Source: Candidatus Altarchaeota archaeon (GTDB lineage Archaea > SpSt-1190). Taken from it: DNA of 5,351 nt. Under the pieces are notes generated by a model. The model searched no databases. It was not told the DNA's origin and saw nothing but the letters and a program-made list of their open reading frames with translations. The position numbers and the translations under genes are program-made. The stretch lies in NCBI GenBank assembly GCA_030590165.1, contig JAUUZA010000041.1, positions 1 through 5,351 of the forward strand. Direction: 5' to 3'. Shown in pieces: positions 1 to 4,558 of the stretch (positions within the stretch are counted from its first letter, which is position 1; every line of letters begins with the position of its first letter).

Positions 1-271
1 CAAAAGTTGCATCTAAGATTGCCCCAAATCCAGACCCCATTGACTTACCGCTTGCTCTCGAAATTGCACCATCCATTCCATCAAAAGCAACTGAAAGAAA
101 AACAGAAAGAGCCGCCCAAGCATATTGGTCAATATAAATTAAATATCCAGCCAAACCCCCTAAAATAAGATTTAAAAAAGTTAATTGATTCGGTGTTATA
201 ATTTTTCCCAAAGGTCCAAACACCTTAGCCGAGAAAGGATTCCACCAAGGCCTTAATTTCGAAAGCACCAC
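1..271 (-). CDS. CDP-alcohol phosphatidyltransferase family protein, N-terminal part (runs off left edge)
   Basis: An integral membrane enzyme of phospholipid synthesis, of the family that moves a phosphoalcohol from a CDP-lipid to an acceptor such as inositol phosphate, glycerol phosphate or serine. About 90 codons are visible. They read VVLSKLRPWWNPF at the start, then a hydrophobic helix (about residues 35-48), then the family signature DxxDGxxSR (about residues 63-71) followed by GAILDATF at the edge; the next base is G, as expected for the final Asp. The usual motif is DG-x2-AR-x8-G-x3-D-x3-D. Here Ala is Ser and the x8 gap is x10. The start is one of two tandem GTG codons (271 or 268); an AGGT at 277-274 suits 268 better. 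The nearest upstream in-frame stop is at 295-293. It is divergent from the GIY-YIG gene. The lipid substrate cannot be told; archaetidylinositol-phosphate synthase-like is one option. Confidence 0.82.
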   Translation of the reverse strand, partial: MVLSKLRPWWNPFSAKVFGPLGKIITPNQLTFLNLILGGLAGYLIYIDQYAWAALSVFLSVAFDGMDGAISRASGKSMGSGFGAILDATF

Positions 272-303
272 ATACCTAAAATACTGACAATTTTAAGTAG
301 ATT

Positions 304-594
304 GTGGTTTTTTATGTATACCTTCTAAACTGTTTCAGAAAAGAAAAATTTTGTAATTTTTATACTGGTTACACTAAGGACTTAAAACGAAGATTAACCC
401 AACATCAAAAAAACGCTGAAACTCAAAACCGAAAAAAATATACAGGGAGATTCGACAAGGTTACCTTGGCATATTATGAACAATTTGAAACAAAGGAAGC
501 TGCAAAAAAAAGAGAAAAAAAAATAAAAGTAATGAGCACAAAATCAAAACAACTACTCATTGAAAACTTTAAAAAACTCAACTCAAAAATTTAA
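304..594 (+). CDS. small GIY-YIG nuclease-like protein (YhbQ/UrvC-N-like)
   Basis: A 96-residue stand-alone GIY-YIG domain, the size of the small YhbQ/UPF0213-type proteins whose role is probably in DNA repair or nucleic acid processing. The first strand FYVYLL (residues 3-8) stands for the GIY segment and FYTGYT (19-24) for YIG, with Thr in place of Ile. DLKRRLTQH (26-34) carries the conserved Arg, YYEQF (58-62) the aromatic strand, and KREKKIK (69-75) the catalytic Glu at position 71. The C-terminus is Lys-rich. The start is GTG at 304; an in-frame TAG at 298-300 rules out anything further upstream, and the ribosome site is weak. It is divergent from the phosphatidyltransferase with 32 bases between them. 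The domain call is firm; the exact cellular role is not known for this group. Confidence 0.85.
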   Translation: MVFYVYLLNCFRKEKFCNFYTGYTKDLKRRLTQHQKNAETQNRKKYTGRFDKVTLAYYEQFETKEAAKKREKKIKVMSTKSKQLLIENFKKLNSKI

Positions 595-651
595 TGGCAA
601 CTCGGCAAGCTTCCCTAATTGCATAACCCTTCTGAAAGCACATACTACATT

Positions 652-810
652 ATGGAAACTAAATTTGTAAAAATTGAACAATGGTTAGAAGATATCAGTG
701 AAAAATATTATAACCACCGAAACGAACTAAATAAACAAGCGCTCTGGTTCATTAATTTAAGGTCTAAAAGGAAGTGCAGAGCCGGCGAGAGAGTCCTCAA
801 TAGCTATTAA
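652..810 (+). CDS. doubtful small ORF, possible gene remnant
   Basis: An open frame of 52 codons from ATG 652 (63 if TTG 619 is used), beginning METKFVKIEQWLEDISEKYY. The N-terminal half looks like a real amphipathic helical protein rich in Lys, Glu and Asn. From about residue 38 it turns into an Arg/Lys-rich tail that coincides with a locally GC-rich patch (764-796). No ribosome site is visible before either start. Its last 54 bases overlap, tail to tail, the better supported minus-strand ORF at 757-1098. I do not recognise the sequence. It could be a decayed gene end, a very small protein or chance. Confidence 0.2.
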   Translation: METKFVKIEQWLEDISEKYYNHRNELNKQALWFINLRSKRKCRAGERVLNSY

Positions 811-1098
811 ATTTCCTTTTTTTACTTCAATTAATTTTTTAATTGAATTATGTTTCAACATTTCAATTTTAACATTTTCAGTAAGAGGTAAAATATCAAC
901 AACAACTTTTTTTCCTTCAAAATTAGTCAAAATAAATGTGTTTTTTGCTGTTTCAGCAGCAAAAATATTACTGGAAACCCTATGAGGTATCTTAGTATTT
1001 TGTAAATCAAAAAACTTCGAAAAGAGCTCAAGATTATTTTCAACTTCTTTCACCAACGTCTTAGATACCCCAAATATACACATACACGTTTTCAGCAC
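757..1098 (-). CDS. hypothetical protein, 113 aa, unrecognised
   Basis: An open frame of 113 codons on the minus strand. In DNA this AT-rich a random frame should meet a stop about every dozen codons, so it is probably coding, and its third positions are A/T-rich like the neighbouring genes. It has no predicted membrane segment and no Cys motif beyond CMC near the start. Charged helices (VSKTLVKEVENNLELFSKFF, about residues 11-30) alternate with beta-like stretches (TFILTNFEGKKVVVDILPL, about 54-72), which suggests a small soluble globular protein. The start is GTG 1098 or ATG 1083; neither has a clear ribosome site, so leaderless translation is possible. It is divergent from the hydrogenase operon and shares the 1099-1208 spacer with it, so a regulatory link is conceivable but unproven. 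I cannot assign a family. Confidence 0.55.
   Translation of the reverse strand: MLKTCMCIFGVSKTLVKEVENNLELFSKFFDLQNTKIPHRVSSNIFAAETAKNTFILTNFEGKKVVVDILPLTENVKIEMLKHNSIKKLIEVKKGNLIAIEDSLAGSALPFRP
826..847. repeat. 9-bp perfect inverted repeat with 4-base loop
   Basis: TTCAATTAA at 826-834 is followed by TTTT and its exact reverse complement TTAATTGAA at 839-847. A run of seven T lies just before it at 817-823. It falls inside the minus-strand ORF 757-1098, where it encodes a Ser-Ile-Lys-Lys-Leu-Ile-Glu stretch, so the symmetry may be accidental. If that ORF is not real, this T-rich hairpin would be a natural 3' end for plus-strand transcription coming from the GIY-YIG gene. Confidence 0.35.
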
Positions 1099-1208
1099 TA
1101 CTTAGTAATAAACGTAACTATTTTAGAATTTTATTAATTTGTAAATTTACTAGTTTTTGCATTCAAAAACAAGTTTGAATTTGGAAAAGAATAAATGAGG
1201 CTGGATTA
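1099..1208. promoter_or_regulatory. divergent intergenic region, presumed hydrogenase operon promoter
   Basis: This 110-base, very AT-rich spacer separates the minus-strand hypothetical gene from the hydrogenase operon and is the only sizeable gap in front of it. TATA-like candidates for the plus strand are TTTTATTAA (1129-1137) and TAAATTTA (1142-1149, the core of the palindrome GTAAATTTAC at 1141-1150). The low sequence complexity means neither can be assigned with certainty. The first gene has a TGAGG ribosome site at 1196-1200, eight bases before ATG 1209, so its transcript has a leader. Confidence 0.45.
1161..1180. repeat. inverted repeat ATTCAAA-N6-TTTGAAT, candidate operator
   Basis: Perfect 7-base arms at 1161-1167 and 1174-1180 are separated by AACAAG. 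The repeat ends 28 bases before the first hydrogenase start codon. If TAAATTTA at 1142-1149 is the TATA element, the repeat covers the expected transcription start, a typical place for an archaeal repressor dimer site. A small hairpin in the 5' leader is the alternative. AT-rich DNA yields such repeats by chance, so this is tentative. Confidence 0.35.
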
Positions 1209-1460
1209 ATGGACTTAGTGGAAAAATTAAAGGAAATGGCGAAAAAGAAGGCAAGACTCATCACTATTTCCTTTTTCAACAATACTCTTTACTATCATTT
1301 CGCATTAGAAAACAAACAAATTACCATGGACAAATCTGCAAAGAATGCTGAAAGTATTTGTAAAATATTTCCAGGTGCAGAGTTATATGAAAGAGAAATA
1401 ATGGAAAAATTTGAAGTAAAATTCAAAAATCATCCAAATCCTGTGAAGTTATTCACTTAA
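1209..1460 (+). CDS. energy-converting hydrogenase subunit, NuoC/30-kDa-like (MbhK/EchD-like), very short
   Basis: A structural subunit of the peripheral arm that docks on the large subunit in group 4 hydrogenases and complex I; it carries no cofactor. At 83 residues it is much shorter than NuoC or MbhK and shorter than EchD. The recognisable part is the family C-terminal signature FPGAELYEREIMEKFEV at residues 54-70 (compare ExEREIxDxFG), followed by KFKNHPNP at 71-78 in place of the usual F-x-x-HP. The N-terminal half (ITISFFNNTLYYHFAL) fits a reduced beta-sheet domain. The start ATG 1209 has TGAGG eight bases upstream. It is the first gene of the operon, and its stop lies 13 bases before the large subunit. 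Position directly in front of the NuoD-like gene, as nuoC before nuoD, supports the call. Confidence 0.82.
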   Translation: MDLVEKLKEMAKKKARLITISFFNNTLYYHFALENKQITMDKSAKNAESICKIFPGAELYEREIMEKFEVKFKNHPNPVKLFT

Positions 1461-1473
1461 AAAATGTGATAAA

Positions 1474-2601
1474 ATGCCAAGAGTAGAAGTTCCATTCGGT
1501 CCATATCATCCAGCATTAGGTGAACCTGAATATTTTAAAGTAGTTCTTGAAGGTGAAAAAATTGTTTCTGTTGATTTTGAACTCGGTTATAATTATCGTG
1601 AAATCGAAAAAAAAGCTGCAATGTTCACTTGGCCAAAAGCTCTCGTCCTCTTAGGAAGAATCTGTGGAATTTGTAGCTCAGCTCATACACAAGCATTCGC
1701 ATATTCAGTCGAAAAAATAAATGGAATTGAAATTCCAAATCGAGCAAAATACATTAGAACAATTGGTGCAGAGCTTGAAAGACTTCATAGTCATTTATTG
1801 TGGTTTGGTCTTCAAGGAGACCAAGCTGGATTTGATACTTTGTTTATGCATGCTTGGGGAGCAAGAGAACACGCATTAAATATGCTTGAAATTATGGCAG
1901 GAAAACGAATTCATTATAATTATATGATAATTGGTGGAGTTCACAGAGACATACCTCCTACAATTGCAAATCAAATGAAAAAAGAATTAATTGAATTAAC
2001 AAAAAAGTATGAAACAACAAAGGAAATTTTTCTTTCAAATGAAGTTATGATTGACCGCCTAAAAATAGCAAAATTAACAACAGAAAAAGCAAGAGAATTT
2101 GGAGTTGTTGGACCTGTCGCGAGAGGAAGTGGAATTAAAATGGATGCGAGAAAAGATTTTCCTTATTCTGCTTATGAAGAACTTGACTTCAAGATTCCGA
2201 TTCAAAAAGGAGGTGACGCATATGCTCGTTCACTTGTCAGATTGGATGAAATGAATGAAAGCATTTTGATGTTAAATCAATTATTATCAAATTTACCAAA
2301 AGGAAAAATTTCAAAACAAGGTCTCTTTCTTAAATCAAAGGAAGGTGAGAAAACAACAGTAATTGAAGCACCACGTGGTGAAAATTTCCACTTCGTAATC
2401 GCAGGAAAAAATACACCTAAATTTGTAAGAGTGCGTCCACCAACCTTCGCTAATCTTTCAGCAATACCACACATGATGAAGGGACTTTCACTTTCAGATG
2501 TTCCCCTTGTAATAAGTAGTATTGACCCTTGTTTTGCTTGCACAGATAGAGTAATTGTTATGGACTTAAATTCAAAAACTATTAAGGAGGTTGAAATGTG
2601 A
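1474..2601 (+). CDS. group 4 [NiFe] hydrogenase large (catalytic) subunit, MbhL/EchE/NuoD-like
   Basis: The catalytic subunit that binds the NiFe(CN)2CO centre and makes or oxidises H2. Length is 375 aa, at the short end for group 4. The N-terminal active-site motif GRICGICSSAH (residues 61-71) supplies Cys64 and Cys67. The C-terminal motif DPCFACTDR (351-359) supplies Cys353 and Cys356, so all four metal ligands are present and this is a true hydrogenase, not a NuoD that has lost nickel. Other family blocks are GPYHPALGEPE (9-19), RTIGAELERLHSHLLWFG (about 95-112), GGVHRDI, and PPTFANLSAIPHMMKG before the second motif. Only 16 residues follow Arg359, so whether a maturation protease trims the tail is unclear. 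The start ATG 1474 has only a weak TGTGAT just upstream. It ends in a 4-base overlap with the small subunit. Confidence 0.96.
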   Translation: MPRVEVPFGPYHPALGEPEYFKVVLEGEKIVSVDFELGYNYREIEKKAAMFTWPKALVLLGRICGICSSAHTQAFAYSVEKINGIEIPNRAKYIRTIGAELERLHSHLLWFGLQGDQAGFDTLFMHAWGAREHALNMLEIMAGKRIHYNYMIIGGVHRDIPPTIANQMKKELIELTKKYETTKEIFLSNEVMIDRLKIAKLTTEKAREFGVVGPVARGSGIKMDARKDFPYSAYEELDFKIPIQKGGDAYARSLVRLDEMNESILMLNQLLSNLPKGKISKQGLFLKSKEGEKTTVIEAPRGENFHFVIAGKNTPKFVRVRPPTFANLSAIPHMMKGLSLSDVPLVISSIDPCFACTDRVIVMDLNSKTIKEVEM

Positions 2602-2981
2602 ATAAATCTCCTTGGTGTTACCTCATAAGTCAAGGAACTTGTAATGGATGTGAACTTGAAGTTTTTGCAAGTTTTACTCCAAGATATGATGCTGAAAGGG
2701 CGGGAATGAAATTAGTTCCAAGCCCAAGACATGCCGACATAGTCTTGGTAACTGGGTGCGGAACAAAAAAAGGTTCAATACAATCTAAACGAGTTCTTGA
2801 ACAAATTCCTGACCCAAAAGTCATTATTCAAATAGGTGCTTGTGCACTAAATGGAGGAATTTTCAAGTGTAAAGGACCCAGAATTGAAGGGGAAATTAGG
2901 CTTGAAGGTTGTCCACCACGACCATCTGAAATAATAGAAGCAATAAAAAAAGGAGCGAAATTATGTTCATCAAAGCGTTAA
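2598..2981 (+). CDS. group 4 [NiFe] hydrogenase small subunit, MbhJ/EchC/NuoB-like
   Basis: Carries the [4Fe-4S] cluster nearest the NiFe centre (equivalent of N2) and passes electrons from the ferredoxin subunit to it. Length is 127 aa. The four ligands are Cys15 and Cys18 (GTCNGCELEV), Cys82 (IGACALNGG) and Cys105 (GCPPRP). PRYDAERAGMKLVPSPRHAD (28-47) is the classic NuoB-family block. The loop between Cys82 and GCPPRP is shorter than in Mbh or Ech, lacking most of the usual segment that ends in a PVDVY-like strand. Extra cysteines stand at 7, 54 (VTGCGTKK, where VTGPVTRK is common), 91 and 123. The start is GTG 2598, overlapping the large subunit stop by four bases, with AAGGAGG at 2584-2590. 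This is strong translational coupling. Confidence 0.95.
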   Translation: MNKSPWCYLISQGTCNGCELEVFASFTPRYDAERAGMKLVPSPRHADIVLVTGCGTKKGSIQSKRVLEQIPDPKVIIQIGACALNGGIFKCKGPRIEGEIRLEGCPPRPSEIIEAIKKGAKLCSSKR

Positions 2982-3247
2982 AAGGCTTATTTAAGCCAAA
3001 ACAAACTGAAAAAACTTTCTTTGTCGAGCCTCGCAAAGGAATGGAAGGTAGTGTTCATTATGATGAAAAAAAATGTGAAAAAGGTTATTTATGCGTCAAA
3101 AACTGTCCAACGAACGCAATCAGAGTAAGAAAAGATGGATTCATTGAAATAGACTCTGAAAAATGTATAAGGTGTGCCATATGCACGGAAAACTGTCCAA
3201 CAAAAGCATTAGTGATGGAAAAAAACCCAATAAAGGGAAACAAGTAG
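2963..3247 (+). CDS. NuoI/MbhN-like ferredoxin subunit with one cluster cysteine missing
   Basis: Electron-entry subunit of the peripheral arm, 94 aa, modelled on 2x[4Fe-4S] ferredoxins such as NuoI, MbhN and EchF. The second motif CIRCAICTENCP (residues 68-79) is complete. The first, CEKGYLCVKNCP (38-49), has Gly41 (codon GGT at 3083-3085) where CxxCxxCxxxCP needs its second Cys, so only three ligands remain; GGT is one base from TGT. It could hold a [3Fe-4S] or otherwise-liganded cluster, or none. The start ATG 2963 has AAAGGAG at 2950-2955 and overlaps the small subunit by 19 bases. The 3' end (A AAA AAC at 3220-3226) overlaps membrane ORF X in the -1 frame. A fusion of the two by frameshift cannot be excluded. 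Confidence 0.9.
   Translation: MFIKALKGLFKPKQTEKTFFVEPRKGMEGSVHYDEKKCEKGYLCVKNCPTNAIRVRKDGFIEIDSEKCIRCAICTENCPTKALVMEKNPIKGNK
3169..3174 (+). promoter_or_regulatory. candidate ribosome binding site for ORF X inside the ferredoxin gene
   Basis: AAGGTG lies six bases before ATG 3181, the only ordinary start in the X frame with a plausible site. It is embedded in the codons of the second cluster motif of the ferredoxin, so it may be incidental. It matters because it decides between independent translation of X and readthrough from the ferredoxin frame. Confidence 0.3.
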
Positions 3248-3432
3248 ATTGGAAAAAGAAGCCATTTGCTTCTGGTCACGACTACAAAATTAGACCTTAC
3301 TCTATTAATTATTGGAAAATTTTTCTAATTTTAATTGCAATTCACACTTCAATCTTCATAATTTCTTGGAATCCATTAGCAGGCGGAATTCTCTTACTAA
3401 CTCTCATAAGGGGGGCAATGAATGGCCTATGA
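3181..3432 (+). CDS. small membrane protein X of the hydrogenase operon, unrecognised; start uncertain
   Basis: A reading frame lying between the ferredoxin and NuoH-like genes and overlapping both. From about base 3226 it reads as a convincing protein: a basic stretch (QVDWKKKPFASGHDYKIRPY), a membrane helix (YWKIFLILIAIHTSIFIISW) and a second hydrophobic segment (NPLAGGILLLTLIRGAMNG). ATG 3163 and ATG 3181 are the available starts. 3181 gives 83 aa and has AAGGTG in front, but either one overlaps the ferredoxin coding sequence by 67-85 bases with an odd hydrophilic leader. Alternatively it is reached by a -1 shift at 3220-3226, which would tether the ferredoxin to the membrane. It might supply the first helix that the NuoH-like subunit lacks, or stand in for MbhI. 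Its last 11 bases overlap the next gene. Confidence 0.6.
   Translation: MHGKLSNKSISDGKKPNKGKQVDWKKKPFASGHDYKIRPYSINYWKIFLILIAIHTSIFIISWNPLAGGILLLTLIRGAMNGL
3220..3226 (+). other. A AAA AAC slippery heptamer at the ferredoxin/X overlap
   Basis: In the ferredoxin frame the codons GAA AAA AAC give the textbook X XXY YYZ pattern. A -1 slip here would change ...MEK-N-P into ...MEK-K-P and continue in frame X, bypassing the ferredoxin stop at 3245-3247. The run is seven A followed by CCC, so one missing A in the assembly would have the same effect on the reading frames. No strong downstream stem-loop is apparent by eye. Confidence 0.35.
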
Positions 3433-4216
3433 ACTTTTATTTCCTTTTGTTTTTGAATGGATTCATAGAAAAATTCATGCACGTGTTCAAATGCGAGTTG
3501 GACCTCCTTTTTTCCAACCTCTTTATGATTTTATTAAATTATTAAGAAAAAAAGTAATATTACCTGAACAAAAAAGTTTCTTATTTTGTCTTATGCCTTT
3601 TCTTTTATTCTTAGTGAATTGTGTTGCAGTAATAGTGGCATATCGACAAATCCAATATGCTGTATTAATTCTTCTTGTGCTTTTTTCACTTGATGTTTTA
3701 TTCAAAGTTTTTCTTGCAAATTCAGCAAAGAGCCCATTCACAATTCAGGGACTAGCACGACTTGGGTCAATGAAAATGGCTCTCGACCCTGCCTTTCCAC
3801 TAAGTTTTCTTGCACCTGCTTTTATATTTGGGTGGAATATGACTTGGCCTATAATGGCTGCAATATTTTTCCCAATTGCTTTCATTGCTTCACTTGCCGA
3901 ACTTGAATTATCTCCATTTAATATTCCAAATGCAAGAACTGAAATTGCAGGTGGGTGGAAAGCTGAACTTTCAGGCGTACTTCTTGGATTAGTTAATTTT
4001 GCCGAAGACGCAAAAATAGTTGCTATGTCTCTTTTACTTGCAAGTTTTTTTGGTTCACAATTTCTAATTTTAAAAGCTATTTTAGTTTTTAGTTTAATGT
4101 CTTTAATTTCAGCTGCATTACCGCGTTTTACTGTTGAAAAAGCTGTTAAATACTTAACAATTCTAAATATTGTAGCAATGGCCGAGGTGATTCTATCTTT
4201 GAGTTTGGTGCCCTAA
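3422..4216 (+). CDS. membrane subunit of energy-converting hydrogenase, NuoH/MbhM/EchB-like
   Basis: The membrane anchor that joins the peripheral arm to the ion-translocating arm. Length is 264 aa, short of the roughly 300-320 usual for the family. The first cytoplasmic signature is at residues 16-41 (RKIHARVQMRVGPP, then QPLYDFIKLL). The second is at 159-184 (AELELSPFNIPNARTE, then AGGWKAELSG), with Glu160, Glu162, Glu174 and Glu182 kept. About six to seven hydrophobic segments follow the first signature, and the C-terminal PRFTVEKAVKYL block is family-like. Only some 13 hydrophobic residues precede Arg16, too few for the normal first helix. An in-frame TGA at 3419-3421 and AAGGGGGG at 3408-3415 fix the start at ATG 3422, so this shortness is real in the given sequence. 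It overlaps X by 11 bases. Confidence 0.93.
   Translation: MAYELLFPFVFEWIHRKIHARVQMRVGPPFFQPLYDFIKLLRKKVILPEQKSFLFCLMPFLLFLVNCVAVIVAYRQIQYAVLILLVLFSLDVLFKVFLANSAKSPFTIQGLARLGSMKMALDPAFPLSFLAPAFIFGWNMTWPIMAAIFFPIAFIASLAELELSPFNIPNARTEIAGGWKAELSGVLLGLVNFAEDAKIVAMSLLLASFFGSQFLILKAILVFSLMSLISAALPRFTVEKAVKYLTILNIVAMAEVILSLSLVP
4184..4191 (+). promoter_or_regulatory. perfect Shine-Dalgarno GAGGTGAT in front of a non-ATG start
   Basis: This octamer is complementary to the typical archaeal and bacterial 16S rRNA 3' end. It lies inside the last codons of the NuoH-like gene and points to a start about seven bases after GAGG, that is at ATC 4195-4197, in the frame of the MbhD-like ORF. No ATG, GTG or TTG occurs at that distance in that frame. 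Confidence 0.55.
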
Positions 4217-4407
4217 TCTTTGTAGCTTTGACTATTTGGTCTAATAAGCATGAGAAGTTGGCGATGTTTTATTTCTTAACTGGGTTTTGTATTTCTCTTT
4301 TTCTTTTTGAAAAGAATATGATTTTACCAGCAGCAATCCAAGCAATCTCATCTGCAATGGGGGCAATGGCACTTTTAATTTTTGGAGGTGAACTTAGTGA
4401 AAACTGA
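4195..4407 (+). CDS. MbhD-like (DUF4040/MrpA C-terminal-like) small membrane subunit, probable ATC start
   Basis: A 70-residue membrane protein easily missed because it lacks a standard start. It reads (M)FEFGALIFVALTIWSNK for helix 1, then HEKLAMFYFLTGFCISLFLF for helix 2, then ILPAAIQAISSAMGAMALLI for helix 3 and a GGELSEN end. Helix layout and the short polar link after helix 1 match MbhD and the C-terminal part of MrpA (compare APDVALTEAAVGAG with MILPAAIQAISSAMGA). The frame is open from 4150, but the first standard start is TTG 4228, which cuts helix 1 and has no ribosome site. ATC 4195 sits at ideal distance from GAGGTGAT. It overlaps the NuoH-like gene by 22 bases and the next gene by 11. 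The family call is from pattern similarity only. It probably helps link NuoH to the antiporter subunits. Confidence 0.65.
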   Translation: MFEFGALIFVALTIWSNKHEKLAMFYFLTGFCISLFLFEKNMILPAAIQAISSAMGAMALLIFGGELSEN

Positions 4408-4558
4408 AATTATTGGAATTTTGATGTTTATCTCAACAATGTTCTTATCATACAAAACTGAAATAGTAACCAACTTTTCAAAGATAGGTTCGAATGAATT
4501 ATTATTAGTTTTTTCATTAGTATTCACTTTCGCAGTTGGAATGGAGGTAATAAAATGA
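4397..4558 (+). CDS. MbhE-like very small membrane subunit (53 aa)
   Basis: A 53-residue protein starting at GTG 4397 with GGAGGTGA at 4384-4391, eight bases after GGAGG. It has two hydrophobic segments, IIGILMFISTMFLSY (about 5-19) and ELLLVFSLVFTFAVGMEVI (about 34-52), joined by a polar loop KTEIVTNFSKIGSN. The loop and second helix resemble the MbhE / MrpB N-terminal pattern NVVTAILVDYRGFDTLGE-TVLF, but the conserved RGFDTLGE core is largely gone, so the assignment is tentative. It stands where MbhE is expected, after MbhD and before the NuoK/MbhG-like gene. It overlaps its upstream neighbour by 11 bases and the following gene by four (ATGA). The coding call is stronger than the family call. 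Confidence 0.65.
   Translation: MKTEIIGILMFISTMFLSYKTEIVTNFSKIGSNELLLVFSLVFTFAVGMEVIK

Noticed and set aside
595-760. possible tRNA or small RNA gene after the GIY-YIG gene
   Set aside because: No GGTTCGA-like T-loop, cloverleaf arms or CCA end could be found on either strand.
2277-2633. 118-codon open frame on the minus strand
   Set aside because: It lies antisense to the 3' end of the [NiFe] large subunit, including its DPCFACTDR motif, and shows no protein character of its own.
2630-2824. 64-codon open frame on the minus strand
   Set aside because: Antisense shadow of the small subunit gene, whose NuoB-family motifs are unambiguous.
3085-3279. 64-codon open frame on the minus strand
   Set aside because: Antisense to the ferredoxin motifs and the ferredoxin/X junction; no ribosome site and no family pattern.
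3312-3545. 77-codon plus-strand frame across the X/NuoH junction
   Set aside because: It is out of frame with both well-supported membrane proteins and reads as an Asn/Phe-rich shadow.
3523-3741. 72-codon open frame on the minus strand
   Set aside because: Antisense shadow of the NuoH-like gene.
4217-4263. TTG 4228 or ATG 4264 as start of the MbhD-like gene
   Set aside because: Both cut into or remove the first membrane helix and lack a ribosome site, whereas GAGGTGAT at 4184-4191 points to 4195.
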